Origin: Pseudomonas gessardii
GTDB taxonomy: Bacteria; Pseudomonadota; Gammaproteobacteria; Pseudomonadales; Pseudomonadaceae
Assembly: GCF_001983165.1 (NCBI RefSeq)
Contig: NZ_MNPU01000033.1
Coordinates: 1 to 64,000 of the forward strand
DNA: 64,000 bases
Direction: 5' to 3'
Program-made: the position numbers and the translations under genes
In this document: positions 17,433 through 26,669 of the stretch, piece after piece
Layout of the letters: every line of letters begins with the position of its first letter
How positions within the stretch are numbered: position 1 is the first letter of the stretch
Notes under the pieces: model-generated
Told to the model about the DNA's origin: nothing
Databases searched by the model: none
What the model saw: only the letters and a program-made list of their open reading frames with translations

Positions 17433-18107
17433 CTATTCGCGGTCTTCCAACACGTAGCCCACCCCGCGCAAGGTGTGGATCAACTTGCGCTCGAACGGGT
17501 CGTCGATCTTCGCGCGCAGGCGGCGGATCGAGACCTCGACCACATTGGTGTCGCAATCGAAGTTCATGTCCCACACAAACGAGATGATTTGTGTGCGCGA
17601 CAGCACCACACCGCTCTGGCGCATCAGCAGGTGCAGCAGGGCGAACTCCTTGGTGGTCAGGTCAATCCGCTGGCTGCCGCGAAAGGCCCGGTGGCGGCCC
17701 TGGTCCAGTTCCAGGTCGGCCACCCGCAACACATCCGGCACGGCGGTCTCGACGCTGCGCCGCATCAGGGTGCGGACCCTGGCCAGCAGTTCGGGAAACT
17801 CGAAAGGCTTGACCAGGTAGTCGTCGGCGCCCAGCTCCAGGCCTTTGATTTTATCGGCCAGGCGCCCCTGGGCGGTCAGCATCATGATGCGGGTGTTACT
17901 GGTCTGGCGGATCCTTTGCAGCACATCCCAACCGTCCATGATCGGCAGGTTCACATCCAGCAGCACCAGGTCGTAGGCGTGTTGCCGCGCCAGGTGCACA
18001 CCGTCGGCGCCGCTGGCCGCGCAATCGACCACATAGCCGCTTTCGCTCAGGCCCTGCTGCAAGTAATCGGCCGTTTTCAGTTCATCTTCGATAACCAGGA
18101 TTCGCAT
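17433..18107 (-). CDS. czcR: CzcR/CopR-type response regulator (copy 1, no adjacent kinase)
   Basis: A 224-residue OmpR-family regulator. The receiver domain contains VIEDE (acid pocket), the phosphorylated Asp in LLDVNLP near residue 51 and Lys in VKPFEFPEL near 100. The winged-helix domain ends IHTLRGVGYVLEDRE. By eye about three quarters or more of its residues match copy 2 at 25324-25998, with identical stretches such as LVKPFEFPELLARVRTLMRR. Unlike copy 2 it has no sensor kinase beside it. It is divergent from czcCBA and probably shares or controls the promoter region 18108-18290. It may take phosphate from CzcS or from an unlinked kinase. Confidence 0.9.
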   Translation of the reverse strand: MRILVIEDELKTADYLQQGLSESGYVVDCAASGADGVHLARQHAYDLVLLDVNLPIMDGWDVLQRIRQTSNTRIMMLTAQGRLADKIKGLELGADDYLVKPFEFPELLARVRTLMRRSVETAVPDVLRVADLELDQGRHRAFRGSQRIDLTTKEFALLHLLMRQSGVVLSRTQIISFVWDMNFDCDTNVVEVSIRRLRAKIDDPFERKLIHTLRGVGYVLEDRE

Positions 18108-18197
18108 GTCGAGCGTGCCTCGGTGCCAGGGAAATTATCTGCATGTCGCCGCGAAGGTTAAAGCAAAACCCCGGACCAGAGCCTTTGCTAACGGATT

Positions 18198-18240
18198 TGT
18201 AATGTTCTGGCCACCCCTCTGATAAGTCGCGAAAGTTACA
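18198..18240. promoter_or_regulatory. Candidate metal-regulator operator upstream of czcC
   Basis: A TGTAA at 18198-18202 and a TTACA at 18236-18240 form opposed half-sites in the divergent czcR-czcC region. TTACA-type half-sites are the sort bound by CzcR/CopR-like regulators. The spacing is wide, so this is a candidate only. Confidence 0.35.
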
Positions 18241-18290
18241 TTGCCCCTGCTTGGATCTATCCGCCAACTCATGGGTGTGGAACGCTTGTT

Positions 18291-19514
18291 ATGCCAACGT
18301 TTTTAAGAACAATTGTGTGCTCCGTTGTGGGGGTATTGGCGATAGCCCAAATGGCGAGCGCCCAGACCCTGACCCTCGAATCAGCCCTGCAAAGTGCGTT
18401 TGCCGGCAACCCGGACCTGGCCGCGGCGCAATGGGAAATCGACATCGCCCAGGGCGGTCGGCAGCAGGCCGGGCTGATTCCCAACCCGGTGGCGTCCTGG
18501 GATGCCGAAGACACCCGCCGCCGCACCCGCACCACGACGATCAAGTTGACCCAGACCCTGGAACTGGGCGGCAAGCGCGGGGCGCGGATCGATCTGGCCT
18601 CACGGGCACAGGATGCGGCAGCCCAGGAACTGGAGCAGCGCCGCAACCTGCTGCGCGCCGAGGTCATCGATGGCTTTTATGGTGCACTGCGGGCCCAGGA
18701 ACGCCTGGAACTGGCCCAACGCTCGATGGCATTGGCCGAACGCGGCCTGGTGGTTGCCGATGGCCGGGTCAGGGCGGGTAAGTCGTCGCCGGTCGAAGCC
18801 ACCCGCGCCCAGGTGCAAGTTTCGGAAATCCGCCTGGAGCGCAGCCGCGCCGAGATCGGAGTGACCGAGGCCTACCGCCGGCTGGCGGCGATCACCGGTA
18901 GCGCCAATATCGACTTCCAGCGCGTCGAGGCCGGTGCCGCCAGCATTCCGGCGCTGCCGTCCACCAACCAATTGCTGGCGCGCCTGGGAAATACTGCCGA
19001 ATTGCGTCTGGCTGAACTGCAAATCCGGCAACGGGAAGCCGGCCTGGGCCTGGAAAAAGCCCAGCGCATTCCCGACCTCGACGTGTCCATCGGCAGCCAG
19101 TACGACGCCAGTGTCCGCGAACGGGTGAACCTGGTCGGTGTGTCGATGCCGATCCCGCTGTTCAACCGCAACCAGGGCAATGTCCTGGCCGCCAGCCGCC
19201 GCGCCGATCAGGCCCGGGACCTGCGCAACGCCACTGAACTGCGCCTGCGCACCGAAACCCGCCAGGCCCTGGACCTGTGGGCAACGGCCAACAGTGAAGT
19301 AAGCGCCTTCAACCAAGTGATCCTGCCTGCCGCCCAAAGTGCGGTGGACAGTGCCACCCGTGGCTTCGAGATGGGCAAGTTCAACTTCCTCGACGTACTC
19401 GACGCCCAGCGCACCTTGATCGCCGCCCGCACCCAATACCTCGCCGCACTCGCCCAGGCCACCGACGCCTGGGTGCGCATCGAACGGATTTACGGCGACC
19501 TCGCCCGCATTTGA
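18291..19514 (+). CDS. czcC: CzcC, outer-membrane channel of the CzcCBA efflux system
   Basis: A 407-residue TolC-family outer-membrane factor. A signal peptide (residues 1-24, ending ASA before QTLTLE) is followed by the two repeated helical units of the family. The conserved start LESALQSAFAGNPDLAAAQWE opens the first, and FNFLDVLDAQRTLIAARTQYL marks the second near the C-terminus. CzcC forms the exit duct for Zn, Cd and Co pumped by CzcA with adaptor CzcB. It is the first gene of czcCBA, 17 bases before czcB. The promoter should lie in the divergent region shared with czcR copy 1. Confidence 0.92.
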   Translation: MPTFLRTIVCSVVGVLAIAQMASAQTLTLESALQSAFAGNPDLAAAQWEIDIAQGGRQQAGLIPNPVASWDAEDTRRRTRTTTIKLTQTLELGGKRGARIDLASRAQDAAAQELEQRRNLLRAEVIDGFYGALRAQERLELAQRSMALAERGLVVADGRVRAGKSSPVEATRAQVQVSEIRLERSRAEIGVTEAYRRLAAITGSANIDFQRVEAGAASIPALPSTNQLLARLGNTAELRLAELQIRQREAGLGLEKAQRIPDLDVSIGSQYDASVRERVNLVGVSMPIPLFNRNQGNVLAASRRADQARDLRNATELRLRTETRQALDLWATANSEVSAFNQVILPAAQSAVDSATRGFEMGKFNFLDVLDAQRTLIAARTQYLAALAQATDAWVRIERIYGDLARI

Positions 19515-19531
19515 TCTATCAGGAGTGACCC

Positions 19532-20701
19532 ATGAACAAAAAACAAGGCATGGCTCTGGCCGTTGCGGTAGCCGTGGCCCTCGGGGTGGTGGCGTTTTGG
19601 CCGGCCACCAGCGTCGCGCCCCAGCCCACCGTGGCCGCCGCCGAGGCGCCCAAAGAGGAAGGCGAAGAGGAAGAGGGCGCGCTGGTGCTTAACGACCAAC
19701 AGATCCAGGCCGCTGGCATTCAACTGGCCCTGGCCCAACCCCGGCAAATCAGCACGTTGCTGTCACTGCCGGGCGAAGTGCGATTCGACGAAGACCGCAC
19801 CTCCCATATCGTGCCCCGTGCTGCGGGCGTGGTGGAGTCGGTGAAGGTCAACCTGGGGCAGAAAGTGAAGCAGGGCGAGTTGCTGGCGGTGATCGCCAGC
19901 CAGCAGATCTCTGACCAGCGCAGCGAGTTGGCGGCCAGCGAACGCCGGGTCGAACTGGCGCGCACTACCTTCCAGCGCGAGCGTCAGTTATGGCAGGACA
20001 AAATCTCCGCTGAACAGGATTACCTGCTGGCCCGCCAGACCCTGCAAGAAGCCGAGATTGCCCTGAACAACGCGCGGCAAAAAATGAACGCCCTGAGTGG
20101 CAGCGCCGTGTTGGCTGGCGGCAATCGTTATGAGCTGCGTGCGCCGTTTGCCGGGGTGGTGGTGGAAAAACACCTGGGCGTCGGCGAGGTGGTGAGTGAG
20201 ACCAGCGCCGCGTTCACCCTGTCGGACCTGTCCCAGGTGTGGGTCACCTTCGGCGTGTTCCCCAAGGATTTGAACAAGGTCCAGGTCGGCAAGCCGGTGA
20301 AGGTCAGCTCCACGGAAATGGGCACCGACGTGATGGGCACCGTGGCCTATGTCGGCAACTTGCTGGGTGAGCAGACGCGCACGGCCACGGTGCGCGTCAC
20401 CGTGCCCAACCCTGACGATTCATGGCGCCCCGGCTTGTTCGTGGCGGTCCAGGTCTCGACGGACACCTATGCGGCGGCGGTCACCGTACCGGCGGCGGCG
20501 ATCCAGACCGTGGAAGACAAGCCGTCGGTCTTTGTGCGCACCGCCGAAGGTTTCATGACCCGCCATGTGGAGCTTGGGGTGAGTGAAAACGGCTTTGTTG
20601 AAGTGCGCCAGGGCCTGGAGGCCGGGGCACAGGTGGCGACCGTCGGCAGTTTCGTCCTCAAGTCCGAGCTGGGCAAGGCTTCGGCCGAGCACGCCCATTG
20701 A
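19532..20701 (+). CDS. czcB: CzcB, periplasmic adaptor of the CzcCBA efflux system
   Basis: A 389-residue membrane-fusion protein. It has an N-terminal membrane anchor (residues about 8-28) followed by an acidic linker (EAPKEEGEEEEGALVL). A lipoyl/barrel-sandwich half (VPRAAGVVESVKVNLGQKVKQGELLAVI) comes next, then a coiled-coil hairpin (residues about 130-195), the other lipoyl half (LRAPFAGVVVEKHLGVGEVV) and a beta-barrel. It links CzcA in the inner membrane to CzcC in the outer membrane. A strong ribosome site CAGGAG precedes ATG 19532. Confidence 0.92.
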   Translation: MNKKQGMALAVAVAVALGVVAFWPATSVAPQPTVAAAEAPKEEGEEEEGALVLNDQQIQAAGIQLALAQPRQISTLLSLPGEVRFDEDRTSHIVPRAAGVVESVKVNLGQKVKQGELLAVIASQQISDQRSELAASERRVELARTTFQRERQLWQDKISAEQDYLLARQTLQEAEIALNNARQKMNALSGSAVLAGGNRYELRAPFAGVVVEKHLGVGEVVSETSAAFTLSDLSQVWVTFGVFPKDLNKVQVGKPVKVSSTEMGTDVMGTVAYVGNLLGEQTRTATVRVTVPNPDDSWRPGLFVAVQVSTDTYAAAVTVPAAAIQTVEDKPSVFVRTAEGFMTRHVELGVSENGFVEVRQGLEAGAQVATVGSFVLKSELGKASAEHAH

Positions 20702-20719
20702 TCCTGCGAGTGATTTCCC

Positions 20720-23700
20720 ATGTTTGAGCGTCTAATTCAATTTGCCATCGAGCAGCGCATCATCGTGCTGCTGGCGGTGCTGTTGATGGCCGGTGTCGGC
20801 ATCGCCAGCTATCAGAAACTGCCCATCGACGCAGTGCCGGACATCACCAACGTCCAGGTGCAGATCAACTCGGCGGCGCCGGGTTTTTCCCCGCTGGAAA
20901 CCGAGCAGCGCATCACCTTTCCCATCGAAACCGCGATGGCCGGCCTGCCGGGTCTCCAGCAGACCCGCTCGTTATCGCGTTCGGGATTGTCCCAGGTCAC
21001 GGTGATCTTCAAGGACGGCACCGACCTGTTCTTCGCCCGGCAGCTGGTCAACGAACGCTTGCAGGTCGCCCGCGAGCAATTGCCTGACGGGATCGAGACG
21101 ATGATGGGGCCGGTTTCCACCGGGCTGGGGGAAATTTTCCTGTGGACCGTGGAGGCCGAAGACGGTGCGCGCAAGGAGGACGGCTCGGCCTATACCCCCA
21201 CCGACCTGCGGGTGATTCAGGACTGGATCATCAAGCCGCAACTGCGCAACGTGCCCGGCGTGGCCGAGATCAATACCATTGGCGGCTTTGCCAAGGAATA
21301 CCAGATTGCCCCGGACCCCAAGCGCCTGGCCGCCTATAACCTGACGTTAACCGATCTGGTCACCGCGCTGGAGCGTAACAACGCCAACGTCGGCGCCGGT
21401 TATATCGAGCGCAGCGGCGAGCAGTTGCTGATCCGCGCGCCGGGGCAGGTGGCGTCCATCGACGACATCGCCAATATCGTGATCAACACGGTAGATGGCA
21501 CGCCGATCCGCGTGCGCAATGTGGCCCAGGTCGATATCGGCCGCGAGTTGCGCACGGGCGCGGCCACCGAAAATGGTCGCGAAGTGGTACTCGGCACCGT
21601 CTTTATGTTGATCGGCGAAAACAGCCGCACCGTGTCCCAGGCGGTGGCGAAAAAACTCGAAGAGATCAACCGCTCACTGCCCGAAGGCGTGGTGGCGGTG
21701 ACGGTCTACGACCGCACCAACCTGGTGGAAAAAGCCATTGCCACCGTGAAGAAAAACCTCTTTGAAGGTGCGCTGCTGGTCATCGTGATTCTGTTCCTGT
21801 TCCTGGGCAATATCCGCGCCGCGTTGATCACCGCGATGGTGATTCCGCTGGCCATGCTGTTCACCTTTACCGGGATGTTCACCAACAAAGTCAGTGCCAA
21901 CCTGATGAGCCTGGGCGCGCTGGACTTCGGGATCATCGTCGATGGCGCGGTGGTGATCGTGGAGAACTCCATCCGCCGCCTGGCCCATGCGCAGCACCGC
22001 CACGGCCGCCTGCTGACCCGCAGCGAACGCCTGCACGAAGTGTTTGCCGCCGCCAAGGAGGCGCGCCGCGCGCTGATCTTCGGGCAGTTGATCATCATGG
22101 TGGTGTACCTGCCGATCTTCGCCCTTACCGGGGTGGCCGGGAAAATGTTCCACCCCATGGCCTTCACCGTGGTGGTGGCGTTGCTGGGCGCGATGATTCT
22201 GTCGGTGACCTTTGTGCCGGCGGCCATTGCGCTGTTCGTCACCGGCAAGGTCAAGGAAGAAGAAAACTGGGTGATGCGTACCGCACGCCGGGGCTATGCG
22301 CCGGTGCTGGATTGGGTGATGGCTCACCGTTCATTGGCCTTTGGCATGGCGCTGTTGACCATCGTGGTGTCTGGCGCAGTGGCCAGCCGCATGGGCAGTG
22401 AATTTATCCCCAGCCTCAGCGAAGGTGACTTTGCCCAGCAAGCCATGCGTGTACCGGGCACCAGCCTGACGCAGTCGGTGCAGATGCAGGAGCAGTTGGA
22501 AAAAACCTTGCTGGCCCAGGTGCCGGAAATCCAGCGCGTATTTGCCCGTACCGGTACGGCGGAAATCGCCTCCGACCCGATGCCGCCGAATATTTCCGAC
22601 AGCTACCTGATGCTCAAGCCCAAGGACCAGTGGCCGGATCCGAAGAAATCCCGCGAACAATTGATCGCCGAGATCCAGCGGGCCAGTGCGATTGTGCCGG
22701 GGAGCCAGTACGAGTTGTCGCAGCCGATCCAACTGCGTTTCAACGAGTTGATTTCCGGGGTGCGCAGTGACGTGGCGGTGAAGGTGTTTGGCGATGATAT
22801 GGCGGTGCTGAACAAAACCGCCGGGGAGATTGCCGAGACCTTGAAGAAGCTCAGCGGCGCCTCTGAAGTGAAGGTGGAACAGACCTCCGGCCTGCCGGTG
22901 CTGACCATCAATATCGACCGTGACAAAGCCGCGCGCTTTGGCCTGAATGTCGGCGATGTCCAAGACACCATTGCCGTGGCCGTGGGTGGGCGCCAGGCGG
23001 GCACGATGTACGAAGGTGACCGGCGCTTTGACATGGTGGTGCGTTTGTCCGACACGCTGCGTACCGATATCGAGGGGTTGTCGCGGCTATTGGTGCCGAT
23101 CCCGGCGCTGGCCAACAACACCACGGGGCAACTGGGCTTTATTGCCTTGTCGGAAGTCGCAAGCCTGGACCTGGTGCTTGGGCCGAACCAGATCAGCCGC
23201 GAAAACGGCAAGCGCCTGGTGATTGTCAGCGCCAACGTGCGTGGGCGTGATATCGGCTCCTTTGTCGAGGAGGCGCAAACCGCGATCACCGCACAAGTGA
23301 AAGTGCCTGCCGGCTACTGGACCACCTGGGGCGGGCAGTTCGAGCAACTCAAGGAAGCGTCCGAGCGCTTGCGGGTGGTGGTGCCGGTGGCGTTGCTGCT
23401 GGTATTCGGCCTGCTGTTTATGATGTTCAACAACCTCAAGGACGGGTTGCTGGTGTTCACCGGGATTCCCTTCGCCCTGACCGGTGGGATCATGGCGCTG
23501 TGGCTGCGGGATATTCCGCTGTCGATTTCCGCTGGGGTGGGGTTTATTGCGCTGTCGGGGGTGGCCGTGCTCAACGGCCTGGTGATGATCGCGTTTATCC
23601 GCAACCTGCGTGAGGAAGGGCGTTCGTTGTCGGTGGCGATCAATGAAGGGGCGCTGACCCGCTTGCGTCCGGTGTTGATGACCGCGCTGGTGGCATCCCT

Positions 23701-23866
23701 CGGGTTTATCCCCATGGCCCTGGCCACTGGCACCGGTGCCGAAGTGCAACGGCCGCTGGCGACAGTGGTGATTGGCGGGATTATCTCTTCGACGTTGCTG
23801 ACGCTGCTGGTACTGCCTGCGCTTTACCAGTGGGCCCATCGGCGCGATGAGGAGCCGGTAGCGTAG
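20720..23866 (+). CDS. czcA: CzcA, RND pump for Zn/Cd/Co
   Basis: A 1048-residue heavy-metal RND pump with twelve membrane segments and two large periplasmic loops. Membrane segment four carries LDFGIIVDGAVVIVEN (about residues 400-415), the DFG-x3-DGA-x3-VEN signature of the HME1 class that exports divalent zinc, cadmium and cobalt. The cusA gene in this window carries the copper/silver signature instead, so the two pumps divide the metals. The gene follows czcB by 18 bases and closes the operon. A hairpin (23871-23924) separates it from the convergent kinase gene. Confidence 0.94.
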   Translation: MFERLIQFAIEQRIIVLLAVLLMAGVGIASYQKLPIDAVPDITNVQVQINSAAPGFSPLETEQRITFPIETAMAGLPGLQQTRSLSRSGLSQVTVIFKDGTDLFFARQLVNERLQVAREQLPDGIETMMGPVSTGLGEIFLWTVEAEDGARKEDGSAYTPTDLRVIQDWIIKPQLRNVPGVAEINTIGGFAKEYQIAPDPKRLAAYNLTLTDLVTALERNNANVGAGYIERSGEQLLIRAPGQVASIDDIANIVINTVDGTPIRVRNVAQVDIGRELRTGAATENGREVVLGTVFMLIGENSRTVSQAVAKKLEEINRSLPEGVVAVTVYDRTNLVEKAIATVKKNLFEGALLVIVILFLFLGNIRAALITAMVIPLAMLFTFTGMFTNKVSANLMSLGALDFGIIVDGAVVIVENSIRRLAHAQHRHGRLLTRSERLHEVFAAAKEARRALIFGQLIIMVVYLPIFALTGVAGKMFHPMAFTVVVALLGAMILSVTFVPAAIALFVTGKVKEEENWVMRTARRGYAPVLDWVMAHRSLAFGMALLTIVVSGAVASRMGSEFIPSLSEGDFAQQAMRVPGTSLTQSVQMQEQLEKTLLAQVPEIQRVFARTGTAEIASDPMPPNISDSYLMLKPKDQWPDPKKSREQLIAEIQRASAIVPGSQYELSQPIQLRFNELISGVRSDVAVKVFGDDMAVLNKTAGEIAETLKKLSGASEVKVEQTSGLPVLTINIDRDKAARFGLNVGDVQDTIAVAVGGRQAGTMYEGDRRFDMVVRLSDTLRTDIEGLSRLLVPIPALANNTTGQLGFIALSEVASLDLVLGPNQISRENGKRLVIVSANVRGRDIGSFVEEAQTAITAQVKVPAGYWTTWGGQFEQLKEASERLRVVVPVALLLVFGLLFMMFNNLKDGLLVFTGIPFALTGGIMALWLRDIPLSISAGVGFIALSGVAVLNGLVMIAFIRNLREEGRSLSVAINEGALTRLRPVLMTALVASLGFIPMALATGTGAEVQRPLATVVIGGIISSTLLTLLVLPALYQWAHRRDEEPVA

Positions 23867-23870
23867 CTGC

Positions 23871-23924
23871 TGCCGAACTCCAGCGAGGCTGCGCCGCCGG
23901 GCGGCGCCTCGCTAACGTTCGGCA
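23871..23924. terminator. Hairpin between convergent czcA and czcS
   Basis: Outer arms TGCCGAAC (23871-23878) and GTTCGGCA (23917-23924) enclose an inner GAGGC / GCCTC stem and a GCCGCC / GGCGGC core. There is no clear T-run, so it could be a weak or factor-assisted terminator. Part of it overlaps the end of czcS. Confidence 0.55.
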
Positions 23925-25327
23925 GTGACTACGGGGTTTGTGGGCAGGACGGGAAATACCAAGCGGAACACGGTAATGCCGTCCGGCACGCTACTGACCT
24001 CGGCCAGGCCCTGGTGCAGGCTCATGATCGAACGTACGATCGCCAGCCCCAGCCCGGTGCCGCCTTCGGTGCGGGCGCGGCTGTTGTCGGCGCGGTAGAA
24101 ACGCTCGAACAGGTGGGGCAGGTGTTGCGCTTCAATCCCCGGGCCCGGGTTGTTCACGGTCAGCGAGACGCGCTGGTCGTGGCTCTGGACTTGTAAGGAA
24201 ATGCCGGAACCCTGGGGGCTGTGGCGGATCGCGTTGGACAGCAGGTTGGAAATGGCCCGTTGAATCATCAGCCGATCCCCCTTGACCCAAGCGTCGCCGG
24301 TCAGGTTCAGGCTCAACCCTTTGTCTTCGGCGCTCAAGGCAAACAGCTCCATGACCCGCAGCGCTTCATCCCGCAGGTTCACGGTGGTAAACGACGCCCG
24401 CGCCGCGGGGTGGCTGACCTGAGCGAGAAACAGCATGTCGGCGACGATCCGCGTCAGGCGGTCCAGTTCTTCGGTACTGGATTCCAGTGCCAGTTTGTAC
24501 TCGTGCGGCGCACGGGCGCGGGACAGGGTTACCTGGGCCTTGCCCATCAGGTTGGTCAGGGGAGCGCGCAGTTCGTGGGCCAGGTCATCGGAAAATTGCG
24601 ACAACTGCTGCACGCCGGCATCCAGCCGGTCCAGCATCACGTTGATGCCCTGGGCCAGTTCGCTGAGTTCCCGAGGCAGGTTATCGACCTTCAGGCGATG
24701 GGTCAGGTCCTGGGTGGTGACTTTGCCGGCAACGCGGCTAAATTGCTGCAACGGGGCCAGCCCGCGCTGCACCAGCCACCAGGCGCCCATGCCAATAAGG
24801 ATCAGCAGCAGCGGCAGGGCGATCACGGTGGAGCGCAGGTAGGCACTGAGCAGCGCCTGATCATCGGAGCGATTCAGGGACAACAACACCTGCACGTTTT
24901 CCCCGGTGCGCAGGCGCATCAGGCTCGACGCGCTGAGGATCTGGTTGCCGCGCCCATCGGTCCAGTTGAGAAAACCCAGGGTTTGCTTGGCGGCAAAGTC
25001 GAGCAGCAAGGGCTCCTGGGGCTTGGCGCCGACACTCAGCAGCACGGTGTTGGCGGGGGCGGCACTGATGATGGTCAGGTAAAAGTTATCGTGGCCCATC
25101 ACCAGGTCCAGCAGCGAATGGGGCCGGGCGCTGATGTCGCGGGTGTTGAGGTCCTGCTGCAGGCTGTGCTCGATTTGTTCCATCTTGCTCTCCAGGCCTT
25201 TGCGCGCGAGGTTTTCCAGCTCATGGGTGAGGGCCAGGTACGCCAGGGTCGCCAGCAACAGCACCAGGCCTGCGCCCATCAGGCTGACGGTGAGCCCCAG
25301 GCGCATGGATAAACTGCCAGACCTCAT
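23912..25327 (-). CDS. czcS: CzcS, heavy-metal sensor histidine kinase
   Basis: A 471-residue membrane kinase. Two membrane segments (residues about 10-30 and 165-185) flank a periplasmic sensor domain of about 135 residues. A HAMP region follows, then the phospho-acceptor box FSDDLAHELRAPLTNL (His near residue 250) and ATPase boxes (NLLSNAIRHS, GPGIEAQHLPHLFERFYR, GGTGLGLAI). It belongs to the CusS/CzcS group that senses periplasmic metal. Its start overlaps the stop of czcR copy 2 by 4 bases, so the pair is translated together. Confidence 0.92.
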   Translation of the reverse strand: MRSGSLSMRLGLTVSLMGAGLVLLLATLAYLALTHELENLARKGLESKMEQIEHSLQQDLNTRDISARPHSLLDLVMGHDNFYLTIISAAPANTVLLSVGAKPQEPLLLDFAAKQTLGFLNWTDGRGNQILSASSLMRLRTGENVQVLLSLNRSDDQALLSAYLRSTVIALPLLLILIGMGAWWLVQRGLAPLQQFSRVAGKVTTQDLTHRLKVDNLPRELSELAQGINVMLDRLDAGVQQLSQFSDDLAHELRAPLTNLMGKAQVTLSRARAPHEYKLALESSTEELDRLTRIVADMLFLAQVSHPAARASFTTVNLRDEALRVMELFALSAEDKGLSLNLTGDAWVKGDRLMIQRAISNLLSNAIRHSPQGSGISLQVQSHDQRVSLTVNNPGPGIEAQHLPHLFERFYRADNSRARTEGGTGLGLAIVRSIMSLHQGLAEVSSVPDGITVFRLVFPVLPTNPVVTAER

Positions 25328-25998
25328 TGGCGTGCTTCCAGTACATACCCCACGCCACGAATGGTATGGATCAACTTGACCTCGCTCTGGTCATCGACCT
25401 TGGCCCGCAGCCGGCTGATCGAGACTTCCACCACATTGGTGTCGCAGTCGAAGTTCATGTCCCAGACCAGGGAAATGATCTGCGTGCGTGTCAACACTTC
25501 ACCACTCTGGCGCATCAGCACCTGCAACAGCGCGAACTCCTTGGTGGTCAGGTCAATGCGCCGTGTGCCCCGGTACGCACGATGGCGGCGCGGGTCCAGC
25601 TCCAGATCCGAAACCCGGAATATCTCCGGCAACGCGATCGGTTCGCTGCGCCGCATCAACGTGCGCACCCTGGCCAGCAGCTCGGGAAACTCGAAAGGTT
25701 TGACCAGGTAATCATCGGCGCCCATGTCCAGGCCCTTGATCTTGTCGGCCAGGCGGCCGCGGGCGGTGAGCATCATCACCCGCAAGGTGCTGTCCCGGCG
25801 CAGTTGCTCCAGCACTTGCCAGCCGTCCTTGCCCGGCAGGTTGACATCAAGGATCACCAATTCGTAATGGTGTTGCCCGGCCAGGTGCAGGCCATCAATG
25901 CCACTGGCGGCACGATCGACGACATAACCACTCTCACTCAAGCCTTGGTGTAAGTAGTCGGCAGTTTTTGGCTCGTCCTCAACCACAAGAATACGCAT
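25324..25998 (-). CDS. czcR: CzcR-type response regulator (copy 2, paired with CzcS)
   Basis: A 224-residue OmpR-family regulator with VVEDE, phospho-Asp in ILDVNLPGKDGW near residue 51, and a DNA-binding wing ending IHTIRGVGYVLEARQ. ATG 25998 is chosen because the protein then aligns end to end with copy 1 (17433-18107). An upstream in-frame start at 26115 would add 39 atypical residues. It is the likely direct partner of CzcS and regulator of czcCBA. In P. aeruginosa CzcR also represses oprD, which is of interest because an OprD-family gene lies 700 bases away here. Confidence 0.93.
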   Translation of the reverse strand: MRILVVEDEPKTADYLHQGLSESGYVVDRAASGIDGLHLAGQHHYELVILDVNLPGKDGWQVLEQLRRDSTLRVMMLTARGRLADKIKGLDMGADDYLVKPFEFPELLARVRTLMRRSEPIALPEIFRVSDLELDPRRHRAYRGTRRIDLTTKEFALLQVLMRQSGEVLTRTQIISLVWDMNFDCDTNVVEVSISRLRAKVDDQSEVKLIHTIRGVGYVLEARQ

Positions 25999-26189
25999 GC
26001 AGATAGACCTCTTACTGATAAGCGGATGGGTAACTGGAGCTACGCGGAATAAGGGCTGTAGTCCGGGATGTAGGAAAATTCTGAGCCTTGAAGCTACTTC
26101 AGGGTCAAGGTGCATCCCCGCACAATCGGGTTATCTGGGTACGGGTGCGACGATTGGTCGCGGGGGAGGGGGCGATTCCATCGAGCGGG

Positions 26190-26217
26190 CAAAAAAAAGC
26201 GCCCGTCAGGGGCGCTA
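26190..26217 (-). terminator. Terminator after the 64-residue exported protein gene
   Basis: Stem AGCGCCC / GGGCGCT (26198-26216) is preceded on the plus strand by eight A residues, giving a T-run on the minus strand. A second inverted pair, ATTCATCTCTT / AAGAGATGAAT (26221-26231 and 26260-26270), lies between it and the gene and would fold in the 3' leader of the same transcript. Confidence 0.82.
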
Positions 26218-26289
26218 AAAATTCATCTCTTTCCAAAGGAGCTCAACAAAAAAAGCTTCAAGAGATGAATGTTGCTCGGGGTGCGCCGC

Positions 26290-26484
26290 TCAGATGGCTT
26301 TTGGAGCCGGAGTGTCCGAGGGGGCTGGGGTTTGCTGGGCCACGGCCTCGGTGCTGTGGATCTGTTGCTGTTGCTGGCGGAATTCAGCCAGCCACTGACG
26401 GGAGCGCTCGCCGCCGTCGTCAGCCAGTGCAACGCTGGATGCTCCACTGAGCAGACCGATCAATAAAATGTGCATGGGCTTCAT
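26290..26484 (-). CDS. Small exported protein in the metal-resistance block
   Basis: A 64-residue precursor with a signal peptide (about residues 1-22, ending VALA before DDGGERS). The short mature part is Gln-rich (FRQQQQQIH) and has a Pro/Ala tail. It resembles the PtrA-like small copper-responsive periplasmic proteins of pseudomonads in size and in the acidic DGGER start after the signal, but the match is loose. A strong ribosome site GGAG precedes ATG 26484, and its own terminator follows. A candidate metal operator lies about 105-120 bases upstream (26589-26604). Confidence 0.65.
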   Translation of the reverse strand: MKPMHILLIGLLSGASSVALADDGGERSRQWLAEFRQQQQQIHSTEAVAQQTPAPSDTPAPKAI

Positions 26485-26588
26485 GAACTTTCTCCAGAAA
26501 AGACCTGTGCCGTTAGTTGGGGAAATCTCTTCGGCCAGTCAATGCAGGCAGTATATGAAGTGCAACTTAACGAGAACGTGAGGGGTAT

Positions 26589-26604
26589 ATTACAGTTCTG
26601 ACAG
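26589..26604 (-). promoter_or_regulatory. Candidate CopR/CusR-like operator
   Basis: On the minus strand this site reads CTGTCAGAACTGTAAT. It resembles the cop-box type of element, which pairs a TGACA-like and a GTAAT-like half. It lies upstream of the 64-residue exported protein gene and 80 bases from the end of the oprD-like gene. The function is inferred from similarity only. Confidence 0.4.
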
Positions 26605-26631
26605 GTTGCCAATTGTGAAGAAGTGCTGGTT

Positions 26632-26661
26632 AACGGCAAGTGAATGTAATCACTTGCCGTT
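26632..26661 (-). terminator. Hairpin after the OprD-family gene
   Basis: A perfect 12-base inverted repeat AACGGCAAGTGA / TCACTTGCCGTT with a six-base loop lies 9 bases after the stop of the porin gene. The following minus-strand bases are not T-rich, so it may act mainly as an mRNA 3' stabiliser. Confidence 0.6.
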
Positions 26662-26669
26662 GTGGTTTA

